Source: Aphrocallistes beatrix (taxonomy: Eukaryota > Porifera > Hexactinellida > Sceptrulophora > Aphrocallistidae). From it: DNA of 64,000 bases. Each line of letters begins with the position of its first letter. The first letter of the stretch is position 1. The DNA is taken from the NCBI GenBank assembly GCA_963281255.1, contig OY725501.1, positions 434,001-498,000 on the forward strand, read 5' to 3'. Both the position numbers and the translations under genes were made by a program. Positions 53,502 through 63,643 of this stretch are shown one piece after another. The notes beneath the pieces were generated by a model, which was not told the origin of the DNA, did no database searches, and worked only from the letters and a program-made list of their open reading frames with translations.

Positions 53502-56500
53502 TTAAAAGTTTTTATGGAAATCTGGAGTCTCTTTGCCTTGTTTCACGCATGAAACAGGGATTAGAGGATGGTCGCTTTTCATGAGATAGTTATGAGCATA
53601 TGACATTGCATTGGTTCGTTCAGCAAATGTTGTTCCGGTTCCAATCCATACATAGCAATGTCTCCCGTTATCCAGAATAAATACATCATTGGGGTCGAGC
53701 ATATCCTTGGCAAGTTTCCCTTCGGCAATCTGAGAAAATTCCATTTTACCAGATGCATCGGAAAGCTTGTAGAGCTGAGGAGCGAATGCTACAGTTATCT
53801 TTTCCTTTTTCTCATCAAGGTCACCCTCTTCCAAAGGATCATCTGAGAGTGATGAGTAGAACTCGTGTGATTTCGACTAAGAAACGAACAACTTATTATG
53901 ATTATTATTATGATTAACAGAGACTATATAAACGGCCAGTCAAGATTTGGATAAAATAACCATTATACCTAGGCGGGAACTTGGGCAAATCAGGGGGGGG
54001 GGCGACTCCACCCCACTTTTCAGAGGTGTTGATAGCTTTTTATAGCTTATTCCTATACCACATGGGATTTTTTACGGATTATGGGTGATCTTGAGTTACC
54101 CCAAGGTCTCAACTTTAAAATATAAATCGTGTTGTAACTCTCAAAAATTGTGGTGTAATTTTTATACCAACATCGTTCTTAACCGTAGAATGCCCAGTGT
54201 CCGCGAAATCACGTATGTCTCCCAGCCATTTTCTATGAAGTCATATAAATGACGGGAATTCTACAGTTAAAACATGCAATCATGTAAATAATGCAATTAA
54301 GGTTATATCTAACCTTAAAAAATCCGCCTACCTTTGGAAAAAAATCAACAAATTATCCAAACATTTTTTGTCGCAAATTCAATCTAAAGGGCCTTTTCTG
54401 GTGTCCATATTTGAATGAGTTATTACCCAATAGAGAGCTTTTCGTCTAATTGGAAAATATAACCCCCCCCTTAATCAAGTTTATGTCTAAAGCGGATTAC
54501 GTACTAACCGAGTTCGCAGAACTACATGTTGTCGCGAAGGCGTTGCAATTGATCGAATTTGAAGGTTTGCAATTGATCAAGTGGCACTTTCGTCTCTGGA
54601 ATTTTCGTCCCCAGAATTTTTGTCTCATTAGAGACAAAAATAAACGGGTATTAATTGGTAAAGAACGGAAAGTGAGGCTTTTGGAGTGGAGTTTGTTTGA
54701 AAAAAGGGTGAAAATAAGGCATTTTGATTGAGAAATCAGTGAGTACGAAAGGGGCATTTCAGGAGACGAAAATTCCAGGGACGAAAGTTCTGCCATTCAA
54801 TTCGATTCGATCAATTGCAAACATATATTTTCGATCAAATTGCAAGCGTCTCGTTGTCGCATATGTATAAAACTTACAGTGTCAATCTCATCTAGAGTCT
54901 CTACAGCTGCCTTTCCACGTTCAGACTTGATTTTCTGTAGGTATTGCACAGCCTTGAATTTCTCGTCTTTGTTACAAGCCTTTCCGTTCCATTGGAAGAG
55001 TGTTAGCCCTTTGTCCAGGATGAAGACATCAGTCGAATCTAGTGCTGCTTTCTTAGCTGGCACCTATTGGAATGGATGACTATAATGGTATTTTGTCCCG
55101 ATTAAGCGGAGTTCCAAATTAACCGATGAAATTTAGTACAGTCAACTCCGCTTAATCGGGACAAGTCTCTAGGAACGAAATGGTTCCCATACGTAGAAGC
55201 TAATATTAAATTTCATCGGTTTATTGGGAACTCCGCTTAATCGGGACAAAATATCCAGAACAAAAGTGTCCTGATTAAGCGGAGTCACCTGTATTAGCTT
55301 CTATATATGGGAACCATTCCGTTCCTGAAGACTTGTCCCAATTAAGCGGTTATCCCGATTAAGGGGAGTTGACTGTTACTAAATTATTATTGGGGAATAG
55401 GGTTGAGTATCAAATAATTTTCGCAGTCAAATCTCCCCCACTTAGTATAAGAGACCATCTCTTCGTTTCTAATTATTCTTACCTCCTTGACAGTAACTAG
55501 CTTCTTGTGTCCATGGAAATGGAACAACCTAGTCGCATAGTTTTTCGGTTCCACATGCCTGAATCCAGTATCAGCACCTCCAAGCATAATAGTGACAGCA
55601 GGGAAATAGGACAAGAATAGATCGCTCTCATAAGACTGCACTTCTCTGTGTTGGATAGGCTTATCGTCTAGCAGAGTGTCAATCTCTACCGTCTTGTAGG
55701 CAGCTGTCCCGTATTCGTCCTATGAAAAATTATATTTAAATATTCAATCCATAGGTAAGATACAGTCACTGCAAAAAGTCTGGAATGTTGTATGTAAAAT
55801 ATGAATATTTTTTATCAATTTAATGCAATGTATATCGATATTTGAGCATCTAAGATTTAAAAAATTTAGACCCTCTTACCGTCGCTCGTTCTTGGCTGCC
55901 CCCGGTTTTATTCTATTTTCCAAAACTTGGCGCCTATGCCCAGACCCCCCAGCTGGTTGATATGTTCCCCCTACAAAAATTCCTGGCTACCCTCATAATC
56001 TGCACCCCCTGTCCAACTATTTGCACCCCTGTTCAGGAAGTTGGCGCCTGGGGTGCTTGCAAAAAATTGATCGTACAGTCGAGTCCGCTTAATAGGGTCA
56101 CATCGGTCAGAGGACATTTTGTCCCGATTAAGCGGAGAACCCTATTAACAGAAATAATTTGTATTAGCTTTCTATGTGTGAGAGCTATTCCGGTCCTGCC
56201 AAAAGTGGCCCGATTAAGCGGTGACCCGATTAAACAGTGACCCTATTAAGCGGAGTCGACTGTATTTAGAACATACCTGAGTGGATTCCTTTCCAATCCA
56301 AAAATGTACATCATAGAGCAGTGCATCGCTATCCTTCTCCTTGTACGTGTTCAGTAGGATGTAGCTGTCGCCTTGGTAGAACTTGCCATAGTCATCTTTA
56401 GGCCAATGAGTAACCTTGAATTTAACAATTCGCCATACTTGCATGCCAACCTTTGATCCTGCTCCCTTCCACGCTGGTTCCGTCTCGGCCGCAGCTTTTT

Positions 56501-56585
56501 TAACAGATCGATCTTCATCTGACCCTACCATAGCTATGTTACTGTCTTTCCAGTCATAATCTTTGCCTTTCACTAGTCCCGCCAT
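53502..56585 (-). CDS. Severin-like three-repeat gelsolin protein, 4 exons
   Basis: Calcium-regulated actin severing and capping is the known role of the family; it acts in the cytoplasm. Exons in coding order: 56277-56585, 55483-55719, 54878-55063, 53502-53876, all ending in phase 0 at GT/AG sites. They give 368 residues, close to severin (about 362) and the short invertebrate gelsolins, and half of six-repeat gelsolin. Repeat 1 includes VGMQVWRIVKFKVTHWPKDD, GKFYQGDSYILLNTY and YDVHFWIGKESTQDEYGTAA, ending near GFRHVEP. Repeat 2 includes TDVFILDKGLTLFQWNGK. Repeat 3 includes NDVFILDNGRHCYVWIGTGT and a short tail. The ATG at 56583-56585 gives the expected short N-terminal extension. There is no villin headpiece. 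Introns hold nested MITEs. Confidence 0.93.
55088..55378 (-). mobile_element. Family B MITE interrupted by another family B MITE
   Basis: The outer copy reads TTTTGTCCCGATTAAGCGGA, stops at ATTTAGTA, and resumes with TTAGCTTCTATATATGGGAA to the end AAGGGGAGTTGACTG. Confidence 0.9.
55139..55291 (+). mobile_element. Family B MITE nested in family B, TA TSD
   Basis: CAGTCAACTCCGCTTAATCG to AAGCGGAGTCACCTG, flanked by TA at 55137-55138 and 55292-55293 inside the outer element's TTTAGTATTAGC motif. Confidence 0.92.
56074..56264 (+). mobile_element. Family A MITE, copy 13
   Basis: TACAGTCGAGTCCGCTTAAT to AAGCGGAGTCGACTGTA, about 191 bp. It ends 12 bp before the splice-donor side of severin-like exon 1. 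Confidence 0.9.
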
Positions 56586-56644
56586 TTCGATCTAATTCTA
56601 GCTGCTTTGTATTAAGAATTATCGTTAATTAGTTAATAATCTCC

Positions 56645-56762
56645 CTTGAAAGCATTTGGGATATTTCTATTTATAGTAGTAAGTTACTAGAACCCCAAAC
56701 TTATATGGCTTCCCCATTGAAAATGGCTTAAACCGGAAATGACGCAACAAATTCCTGTGGCA
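56645..56762 (+). repeat. Family Q repeat
   Basis: ATATTTCTATTTATAGTAGT through GGCTTAAACCGGAAATGACG; near the severin-like start codon. Confidence 0.62.
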
Positions 56763-56781
56763 AGCGTGGTTAATAAGATAG

Positions 56782-57169
56782 TACAGTGGAACCTCGTTAA
56801 TACGAACACCAGGGACGGTCGAAATTTGTTCATATTATCCGGAGTTATCGTAAACTGGGGCGACTTTGGCCCAAAGAGGTTGCTTTGTCCCACAATAGCA
56901 ATTTTAATAAAATATACTCTTAGAAATATTGCGGTTTAAATACCTTTGGATATATTGAGAGTTTCATTCAACATATTATCAATGTGATTACATTGATTCA
57001 TAAGTTGAAGTATATTTTATTAAAACTGCTATTGTGGGACAAAGCAACCTCTTAGGGCCAAAGTCGCCCCAATTTATGGTATTTCATGTATTTTGGGAAG
57101 GAATATATGTTCATATTATAGTTTCGAGTTTCGTATTATCCGTGTTCGTATATACGAGGTTCTACAGTA
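56782..57169 (+). mobile_element. Family H MITE with a nested hairpin element
   Basis: TACAGTGGAACCTCGTTAAT to ATACGAGGTTCTACAGTA. The text is interrupted between 56851 and 57077. Confidence 0.85.
56851..57077. mobile_element. Hairpin element nested in family H
   Basis: Inverted arms of about 68 bp: TAAACTGGGGCGACTTTGGC at the left and GCCAAAGTCGCCCCAATTTA at the right, around a loop of about 90 bp. GACAAAGCAACCTCTT and its complement pair inside. Confidence 0.85.
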
Positions 57170-57402
57170 TTTTTTATATCGATGATTAAAAAGGGGATGC
57201 GAAGGTGTATACCCTCGAATAGTGGTTGGGAGGGGCAGGAGCCAATTTTTGAGCCCTCTGAGGAGGAGATCATGTCCAGATTATGTATTACTTCTATGGA
57301 CTATCTTCGAATTCAGGGGAAGCTTGATTCCAATATTTCCCTCAGGAATATAGGAAAGCGAGCACGCTTTTGGCGTAAAATAAAAGTTTTCAAAAGTTGT
57401 GA

Positions 57403-57434
<32 letters not shown>

Positions 57435-57841
57435 GTATATAAATTTAATAGCTCTTAATATTCACATTATTTTTTTCAAAGTGCGAAAATCGGAATCTAC
57501 ATATTAAAATATCTTATATTAGCCGTTGAGAACTCGCTTTTAGCTCAAAATAAGAAATTTTCACTGGTTTTGGATCTAGCCGAGAGTGAGAACTTTCGCT
57601 CCACTCGCACCCGACAGGGGATACAGGACTGTGGCCGCTTATGGTTGATGGTGATAAAACTGGGTCCCCACCCTCGAGTACCAAACTCATTCGCATCCTT
57701 GAAAATTAATAATATACGTATAGGATGGTTAATACCAGTTTAAAGACTGGGCGAATAACGTGATTTTTCACAAACTCTAGTAAATAGATAGGAATTTCTC
57801 GCCTCATTGATTTTTTTAACAGTCAGTAAGGCAGTAAGAGG

Positions 57842-58030
57842 TACAGTCAGGGTCGCTTATTATGAACCCGCTTAATATGAACATTCGTTTATTATGAACT
57901 AACTTCCTGGTTCCAATTTCACTTTTTAGATAGGATTTGTATTGAATCAAGTTCGCTTAATATGAAATATCTCTATTATGAACATATTTTTTGGTCCCCT
58001 CGTGGTTCACAATAAGCGACCCTGACTGTA
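57842..58030 (+). mobile_element. Family F MITE, intact
   Basis: TACAGTCAGGGTCGCTTATT to AAGCGACCCTGACTGTA, about 189 bp. Confidence 0.92.
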
Positions 58031-58344
58031 ATACATTTTCAACAATTCTGGTTACCATGACAATCTATTCTAACAAATAAATAAGATAGAACTCAAGAAG
58101 ATAGCACTATTGCGTGTATTTATATATCTCTTATGTTATTTGAATAGTTTATGTCTGTGAATATAACTCAACACAATTGCCAGCCTTAAATATTTTATAC
58201 GTAGAAATAAATTCAAAAGATCTATTGATGGGAATAAATAGTATAATGGGTCATGCGTTATGATACGACTTCCACTTTAAAGCATAGGAATAAACCATGA
58301 GATCTTTTGAATTTTTAAAATTCTTATTAAAATTACAGAATACT

Positions 58345-58612
58345 TATAAGCCGCTGAGTGACAATGTCACTGACTCTTGCGATAATAACGCAGCATTTTC
58401 AGTGGAGAATGCTACCCATTTCAGACCGATTTTGCAGCATTTTGGGTAGGAGATATGCTCTGAGGTTGTCGAACGGTGCATTTACTAAGGTGGATGTCGC
58501 GGTTTTTAGGTAATAGAGCCTAAAACCACGGATCTCAGAAATTTTTAAGTTAGCACCATTGTTGCTAGAGTCAGTTACATTGTCGCTCAGCGCCATATAA
58601 GTATTCTGTTAA
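58345..58612. repeat. Inverted repeat whose arms share a peptide reading
   Basis: The left arm (about 58345-58400) and right arm (about 58550-58612) are inverted, sharing ACAGAATACTTATA and GCTGAG(T/C)GACAATGT. Read outward-in on opposite strands, both encode NTY-x-x-LSDNVTDS. The minus-strand frame from the ATG at 58596 runs 65 codons (to 58399) with no known domain. Confidence 0.65.
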
Positions 58613-59545
58613 TATTAATATAGGATAAAACTCCGTTAGAAATTATGTACTTTTTTGTCGCAAAAAAATGAATTATTTTCACATTTTCACAAAAAAAGAG
58701 TCATATTTTCAATGAATAATCACAAAGACATCTGGGAAAGGACAAATGATAAAAAACCTGTCTGTATAAACCTACTTCACTCTCTCAAATAACACCGAAA
58801 ACCTAAGCACAGGAATGCACAATTCAAAATGAATTACAGATAAAGTTTCCAGGTATATCTATTAGTATAGGAAGATTTCTATGCATACAAGATCTCGTAT
58901 TTCATTAGAGCTATGGTAAAATGATATCGTACCAAAATAACAACGACGCAATCTCGTTGATAAGCTTAAGGCAACCATATATAGCAATCTTTTCTAGGAA
59001 TCTCGGAGCGAATATGTTCAAGTTCAGGATATTCCAGCAGGATTTTGAATCCAAGCAAAAGTCAAGCATATTTGATGGTTGAAAATATGTGAATATCATT
59101 ATAAATGCACAAACGTATTAAAGGTGCTGCAATGAAATCACTGAAAGACCGAAACACTGAAAGTGTTTTGTAATTGGGGGCGTTGTTTTAAACAATTTTG
59201 CCTACAATGGTTATAGTAGGTGTTTAATATGTCTAATATTGAGAATATTCAAATAACATTTCAACTATGTATTTACCACAGCGAAATTGGTTCGTTTGAT
59301 TGCAAAATAAAATGTATGAAAATTTTAAAAAAGTCAATTGTGTAATTAATAAAGATGAAACTCGAGAAAACACTAACAGAAGTGTGAAAATTAAACATAT
59401 ATAATGTACATAGGTTTAATTATTTTTTTACGTTCGGATTCTAGGAATTTTCGGATTCGTGAAGGTTCCATGTATTATATTTCTATATTATATAAATTCA
59501 ATATTGACTTTATGGATTTATGCCGATTTAGGGCCTCGTATAATA

Positions 59546-59665
59546 CAGTAGAGTCTCCCAAAACGGACACTCCGAAAAGCGGATAACCCTCTACAACGAT
59601 AGGACAAACCTCGTGGAGCGGAATGAATTTACCATATACGTATGCAGTAGTTAAGCACTCTCCGA
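59546..59665 (+). mobile_element. Family G MITE, left part
   Basis: TACAGTAGAGTCTCCCAAAA, AAAGCGGATAACCCTCTACA, and CACTCTCCGAGAACG before the similarity stops. Confidence 0.78.
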
Positions 59666-59712
59666 GAACGTATTATCATATTGAGCATGCTCAATTATAG
59701 TGCATTCTTATA

Positions 59713-59884
59713 TACAGTGAGGGTCGCTTAATATGAACATTCGTTTATTATGAACTAACCTTCTGGTCCCAATTTCATTTTAGATAGGATTTGTATTGAA
59801 TCAAGTTCGCTTAATATGAAGTATCTCTATTATGAACATATTTTTTGGTCCCCTGGTGGTTCACAATAAGCGACCCTGACTGTA
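59713..59884 (+). mobile_element. Family F MITE with internal deletion
   Basis: TACAGTGAGGGTCGCTTAAT to AAGCGACCCTGACTGTA, about 172 bp; one internal TATTATGAAC block is missing. Confidence 0.9.
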
Positions 59885-60117
59885 CTGGTAGTATAGCCAC
59901 TGTATCTTACTTCATTCTCGGATGAAATCCTTGGTGTTTCTGTTCACTAAGTTTCTTACACGAGTGTAGGTTCAGAGCAAGGTTTCATTCAGGCATATGC
60001 GGTGCGCCTACAAGCGCGTAAATTAAACCAAAATTGATCTAGACGAGTGAAAATTTTCTTAAAATCCTATGTCGTAATATTATATGCATAGATTAGTTGC
60101 ATGAAAATAATTAATCG

Positions 60118-60238
60118 GTAATGCGGAAATGGTTCGACTTTTTATCATTAGGATTAATGGTGGTTTTCATGTGAACTATTTCCTTTTTTGGAAAGTCGAA
60201 CTATTTCCGGTTTTTGTGCGAACTATTTCCACCATACC
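60118..60238 (-). repeat. GGAAATAGTTCG repeat
   Basis: Repeated (G)GAAATAGTTCG-type blocks in both orientations; the same element interrupts family O at 22038-22200. Confidence 0.65.
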
Positions 60239-60341
60239 AAATAATCAGAGGAATTTTTCAAGCGTATATCCTAGAAAAGTTGGATGAATCCCTGGTTCAG
60301 ATTATTACTATCAAAGCAATGTAATAGAGCTTGGAAAGGAG

Positions 60342-60741
60342 GGGAGAGCTGCACATGTCAGAATTTCCAGTTCTGATTTTGTCAGAATAATCAGTTCTGC
60401 ACTTGTCAGAATCGGTTTTATCGAGTTATGACTTTGTTAGAATGGGAGTCAAGTTATACTCTAGTTTCGTGGGAGTGTGGTTGAGTGGCATTTTGTTTCT
60501 TTCGGAATGAATGGGAGAGCGAAAATGAGCATTTTCGAGAGTAATATGTATAAGAAAGGTGTGAAAGGGAGCCTTTTAATTTCGAAATATTGCCCAATTG
60601 AGTGTGGAAGTGGCATTTTAATTTGGTGACGGGGTGGTTGAGTGGCATTTACTAGAACTCTAGAAATTCCATTCTAACAAGTACAGAACTAATTATTCTG
60701 ACAAAATCAGCACTAGAAATTCTGAGATGTGCATGTCCCCC
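60342..60741 (+). mobile_element. Palindromic element, TSD GAAAGGAG
   Basis: Ends with CTGCACATGTCAGAATTTC at the left and an inverted counterpart (GAAATTCTGAGATGTGCATG) at the right; ACAAAATCAG and AATTATTCTGAC blocks lie inside. Exact 8-bp flanks GAAAGGAG are at 60334-60341 and 60742-60749. 400 bp. Confidence 0.85.
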
Positions 60742-60835
60742 GAAAGGAGTGAGTAAAGCAAGATTCGAACCAAGGACCTAAGTATTCCACTGGAGACATG
60801 TCACGACATAACTTGTCCTTGATGAGTTATGACTT

Positions 60836-60964
60836 ATATATGTTACAGTTAAAAAGTCAAATCAGTTATGTAAAAACCTGAAAATTTCAGGCATTATGCA
60901 AAATAGCTGAAATTTTTCAGGTATTTCACATAATAACTGATTTAACGTTTTAACTGTAACATAC
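60836..60964. mobile_element. Short palindromic element with TATGTTACAGTT ends
   Basis: TATATGTTACAGTTAAAAAG at the left and AACGTTTTAACTGTAACATA at the right, with inner CTGAAAATTTCAG and CTGAAATTTTTCAG palindromes. The terminal GTTACAG is shared with the foldback element at 45780. Confidence 0.75.
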
Positions 60965-61066
60965 ATAACTGATCCGGTAATTATTTAAGTGACTAATTTA
61001 GATAAATTCTGAGAGAAAAAGGTGCTATTATATAATTTAAAAAAATGTCAATAAAGAGTGCTGAAA

Positions 61067-61256
61067 TACAGTCGACTCCGCTTAATAGGGTCACATCGGT
61101 CAGAAGACATTTTGGCCCGATTAAGCAGAGAACCCTATTAACCGAAAATATTTCGTATTAACTTCAATGTGTGAGAGCTATTCCGGTCCTGCCAAATGGC
61201 CCGATTAAGCGGTTGACCCGATTAAACAGTGACCCTATTAAGCGAAGTCGGCTGCA
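61067..61256 (+). mobile_element. Family A MITE, copy 14
   Basis: TACAGTCGACTCCGCTTAAT to AAGCGAAGTCGGCTGCA, about 190 bp. Confidence 0.88.
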
Positions 61257-61407
61257 TTATTAAAATAAAATTAACAAAAATAGGTTCCAACCTCAGTGGC
61301 GCATATCCTCGAATAGTAGCCAGGGTATTACTGACCTTTAGCCACATTTACCACCTGATGGAAATTAATCTTTCAGATAGTATATAAGAAACTTTTGAAT
61401 GAATACA

Positions 61408-61594
61408 TACAGTAGAGTTTCCGAATAACGGACACTTTGGGGACATGGCATTCGTCCGTTGTAGAGAGATGTCTGCTTCTTGGAGAGTGCTTAACTATTA
61501 CATACGTATATGGTAAATTCATTCCGTTCCACGCGGTTTCTCCGTCGTGGAGGGGTTGTCCGCTTTTCGGAGTTCCGTTTTGGGAGACTCCACT
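61408..61594 (-). mobile_element. Family G MITE, intact
   Basis: TACAGTAGAGTTTCCGAATA to TTTGGGAGACTCCACTGTA; internal CCGTTGTAGAGAGATGTCTG and CCGTCGTGGAGGGGTTGTCC. Confidence 0.88.
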
Positions 61595-61656
61595 GTAAGT
61601 AAATTTGAATTGATGCCTCAGCATCATGGGATGATTGAACAGAGATACATGTACTT

Positions 61657-62066
61657 CAGTGGAGTCGCCAAAAACGGATACCCTGAATGGTAAATTCACT
61701 CTGTTCCACGAGGTTTGTCCGTTGTAGACAACCCCTCTACAACGGAGAAACCTCGTGGAACGGAATGAATTTACCATATACGTACAGTCAGGGTTGCTTA
61801 TTATGAACCCGCTTAATATGAACATTCGCTTAGTATGTTCTAACTTCCTGGTCCCAATTTCATTATTTAGATAGGATTTGTATTGAATCAAGTTCGCTTA
61901 ACATGAAGTATCTCTATTATCAACAGATTTTTTGGTCCCCTGGTGGCTCACAATAAGCGACCGTGACTGTATGTAATAGTTAAACACTCTCCGAGAAGCA
62001 GACATCTCTCTACAACGGACAAAAGTAATATCTCAAATGTTTCCGTTATTCGGAGACTCCACTGTA
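61657..62066 (+). mobile_element. Family G MITE interrupted by family F
   Basis: CAGTGGAGTCGCCAAAAACG at the left, GTTATTCGGAGACTCCACTG at the right. Split inside ACCATATACGTATGTAATAG by the element at 61785. Confidence 0.88.
61785..61969 (+). mobile_element. Family F MITE nested in family G, TA TSD
   Basis: CAGTCAGGGTTGCTTATTAT to AAGCGACCGTGACTG, flanked by TA on each side. The uninterrupted family G copy at 36921 reads ATACGTATGTAATAG across this point. Confidence 0.92.
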
Positions 62067-62165
62067 ATTCTATTCAATAAACTTGATAATACTGTAAATT
62101 AATAAATCAATGATAAAAAAACATTTCGATAAATTTGAGTAAAACCTAAGATAATTACCAGAAAC

Positions 62166-62663
62166 CTAACTTTTCTCATCACCTGTCTTTTCATCTGTTT
62201 GCTTTTTCGTAAGTTCTTCACTGAGAATACGACCGTAAAGCTTATGTTTTCGAACGAATACAGTTGACTCTTCGCCTTTATCTTCACATTGCTCCACTTT
62301 GAAAATCTCAACTCGATCTCTTGTATACAGACAATCATCCTGAGGAGGTTTGGCCTCCCAATCAATTTCAAAAACACATTTTTTCAATTTATTAATTTTT
62401 TTAGCTGGTTTACATTCATTTGAACCATTCAGGTAGACCAACTTTTTTTCAAACTGAACATCAATTTTATGCCTCGAAACGTCGAAAACTGTGCTTAGAA
62501 ATTTGTCAGAGCGTAAGTTGCTCGTAATAATTTCTTCATCTTCTGGCTTGGTCGTTCCACGTACGAAGAGAGGTGAGGTATCTGGTGTGTAAGAGAAATG
62601 ACGTTGTAGAATGGGAATGATTCGGTAGGACAATTGAAGTGATTGAAACCAATGTGAAATCAT
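62166..62663 (-). CDS. MTRES1: MTRES1-like mitochondrial S4-domain protein
   Basis: 165 residues, single exon, ATG at 62661-62663, stop TAG at 62166-62168. The N-terminus (MISHWFQSLQLSYRIIPILQ) has Arg but no acidic residue in the first 25, like a mitochondrial presequence. Residues 50-124 resemble an S4 RNA-binding domain: LRSDKFLSTVFDVSRHKIDV, then KLVYLNG and, later, RDRVEIFKVEQ. The last third (TVFVRKHKLYGRILSEEL) recalls the C-terminal strand and tail of MTRES1 (C6orf203), which binds RNA in mitochondria and helps maintain transcription and ribosome rescue. The identification rests on pattern, size and the presequence; another small S4 protein is possible. Confidence 0.65.
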   Translation of the reverse strand: MISHWFQSLQLSYRIIPILQRHFSYTPDTSPLFVRGTTKPEDEEIITSNLRSDKFLSTVFDVSRHKIDVQFEKKLVYLNGSNECKPAKKINKLKKCVFEIDWEAKPPQDDCLYTRDRVEIFKVEQCEDKGEESTVFVRKHKLYGRILSEELTKKQTDEKTGDEKS

Positions 62664-62791
62664 TAGTTGACAAAAATCTAAATTAAACAGAAACTATATA
62701 TTTATTAGGCAAAGAGACATTTAAAGGGATTAAATATAGGAAGTTTTTGAAAGGTATCAGAATACAGTCAAAATCGGTTCTTGGAGTTATT

Positions 62792-62936
62792 CAGTGTTTC
62801 CCGCCGAGCGCGTTAAGCGCGGTATTTATCACGCTTAGCTTGTCGAATAGCGTGAATTTGTTGTGAAATAATTCAATTTACCTGAATAAACCGCACAAAA
62901 ATTGCAAAATTAACGCGCGCTTTCCAATAATACTGA
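62792..62936 (+). mobile_element. hAT-like MITE (CAGTGTTTCCCGCC), uninterrupted
   Basis: CAGTGTTTCCCGCCGAGCGC to CTGAGGGAAACACTG. The reference copy for the interrupted one at 26124-26359. Confidence 0.85.
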
Positions 62937-62971
62937 GGGAAACACTGGTCGAATGTGTTCATAGTCTAGGC

Positions 62972-63139
62972 CAGTGGTTCCCAACCTGGGGTCCATGGAT
63001 CCTCTAATGGTCCACAGAAGATATCAGGGGGTCTACAGGATTCAAAATTTTGTGTACGGTTAATAAATAGGAGGGGGTTCACAGAATATAGGAAAATTTT
63101 TATAGGGGATCCACAGCCCAAAAAGGTTGAAAACCGCTG
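62972..63139 (+). mobile_element. hAT-like MITE with perfect TSD GTCTAGGC
   Basis: CAGTGGTTCCCAACCTGGGG to AAAGGTTGAAAACCGCTG, 168 bp. Exact 8-bp flanks are at 62964-62971 and 63140-63147. Confidence 0.95.
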
Positions 63140-63229
63140 GTCTAGGCGAAAAAAACGACAAACAAAAGGAAAGACTATTTTGTAAAGGAGTTTGTACATT
63201 AAAGAAGCAATGTTTACAGAGGCCTAGCG

Positions 63230-63427
63230 GGGCGTTCCTAATTTCCGGGACGGGACGAGTCAAGATGCCTAATCTCCGGGACGGGACAGAAAAGGTACCT
63301 AATTTCCGGGACGGGACGGGTTAAGATACCTAATTTCCGGGACGATATCCCGTCCCGTCCTGGAAATTAGGTATCTAGATTTTCCGGGACGGTCTCGTCC
63401 CGTCCCGTCACGGAAATTAGCATGCCC
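63230..63427 (+). mobile_element. Family J MITE with perfect 9-bp TSD GGCCTAGCG
   Basis: GGGCGTTCCTAATTTCCGGG to GGAAATTAGCATGCCC, 198 bp, with at least six CCGGGACGGGAC-type blocks in both orientations. Exact flanks GGCCTAGCG are at 63221-63229 and 63428-63436. Confidence 0.9.
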
Positions 63428-63643
63428 GGCCTAGCGACAAAAAAACGGGGTCAAAAACCCCCAACTTCGAATATACAAGGCAATTTTCAGCTTAAATGAG
63501 AATATATATTTAGGGAAAAGTTAGAAAACTAAATACATCGTTACAACCTGACACTATATATTCTGGCTCCTACTTGTATGTGACGGCCATTTTTGACCAG
63601 TCCCTTGGGTGGCCGGTATAGACAGGTTCGACTGTATATCTTA

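Larger units (their letters stand above)
56586..62165. other. Gene-poor stretch between the severin-like and MTRES1-like genes
   Basis: Holds families H, F, G and A, a palindromic element (60342), another palindrome near 60836-60964, and an inverted repeat pair at 58345-58612. No multi-exon gene recognised. Confidence 0.55.

Noticed and set aside
60740..60830. GGTTCGAATC on the minus strand, resembling a tRNA T-arm or B box
   Set aside because: No acceptor stem, D-arm or anticodon arm can be folded around it; at most a worn tRNA-derived relic.
61373..61891. 172-codon minus-strand frame
   Set aside because: It is composed of a family G MITE and part of a family F MITE read through by chance.
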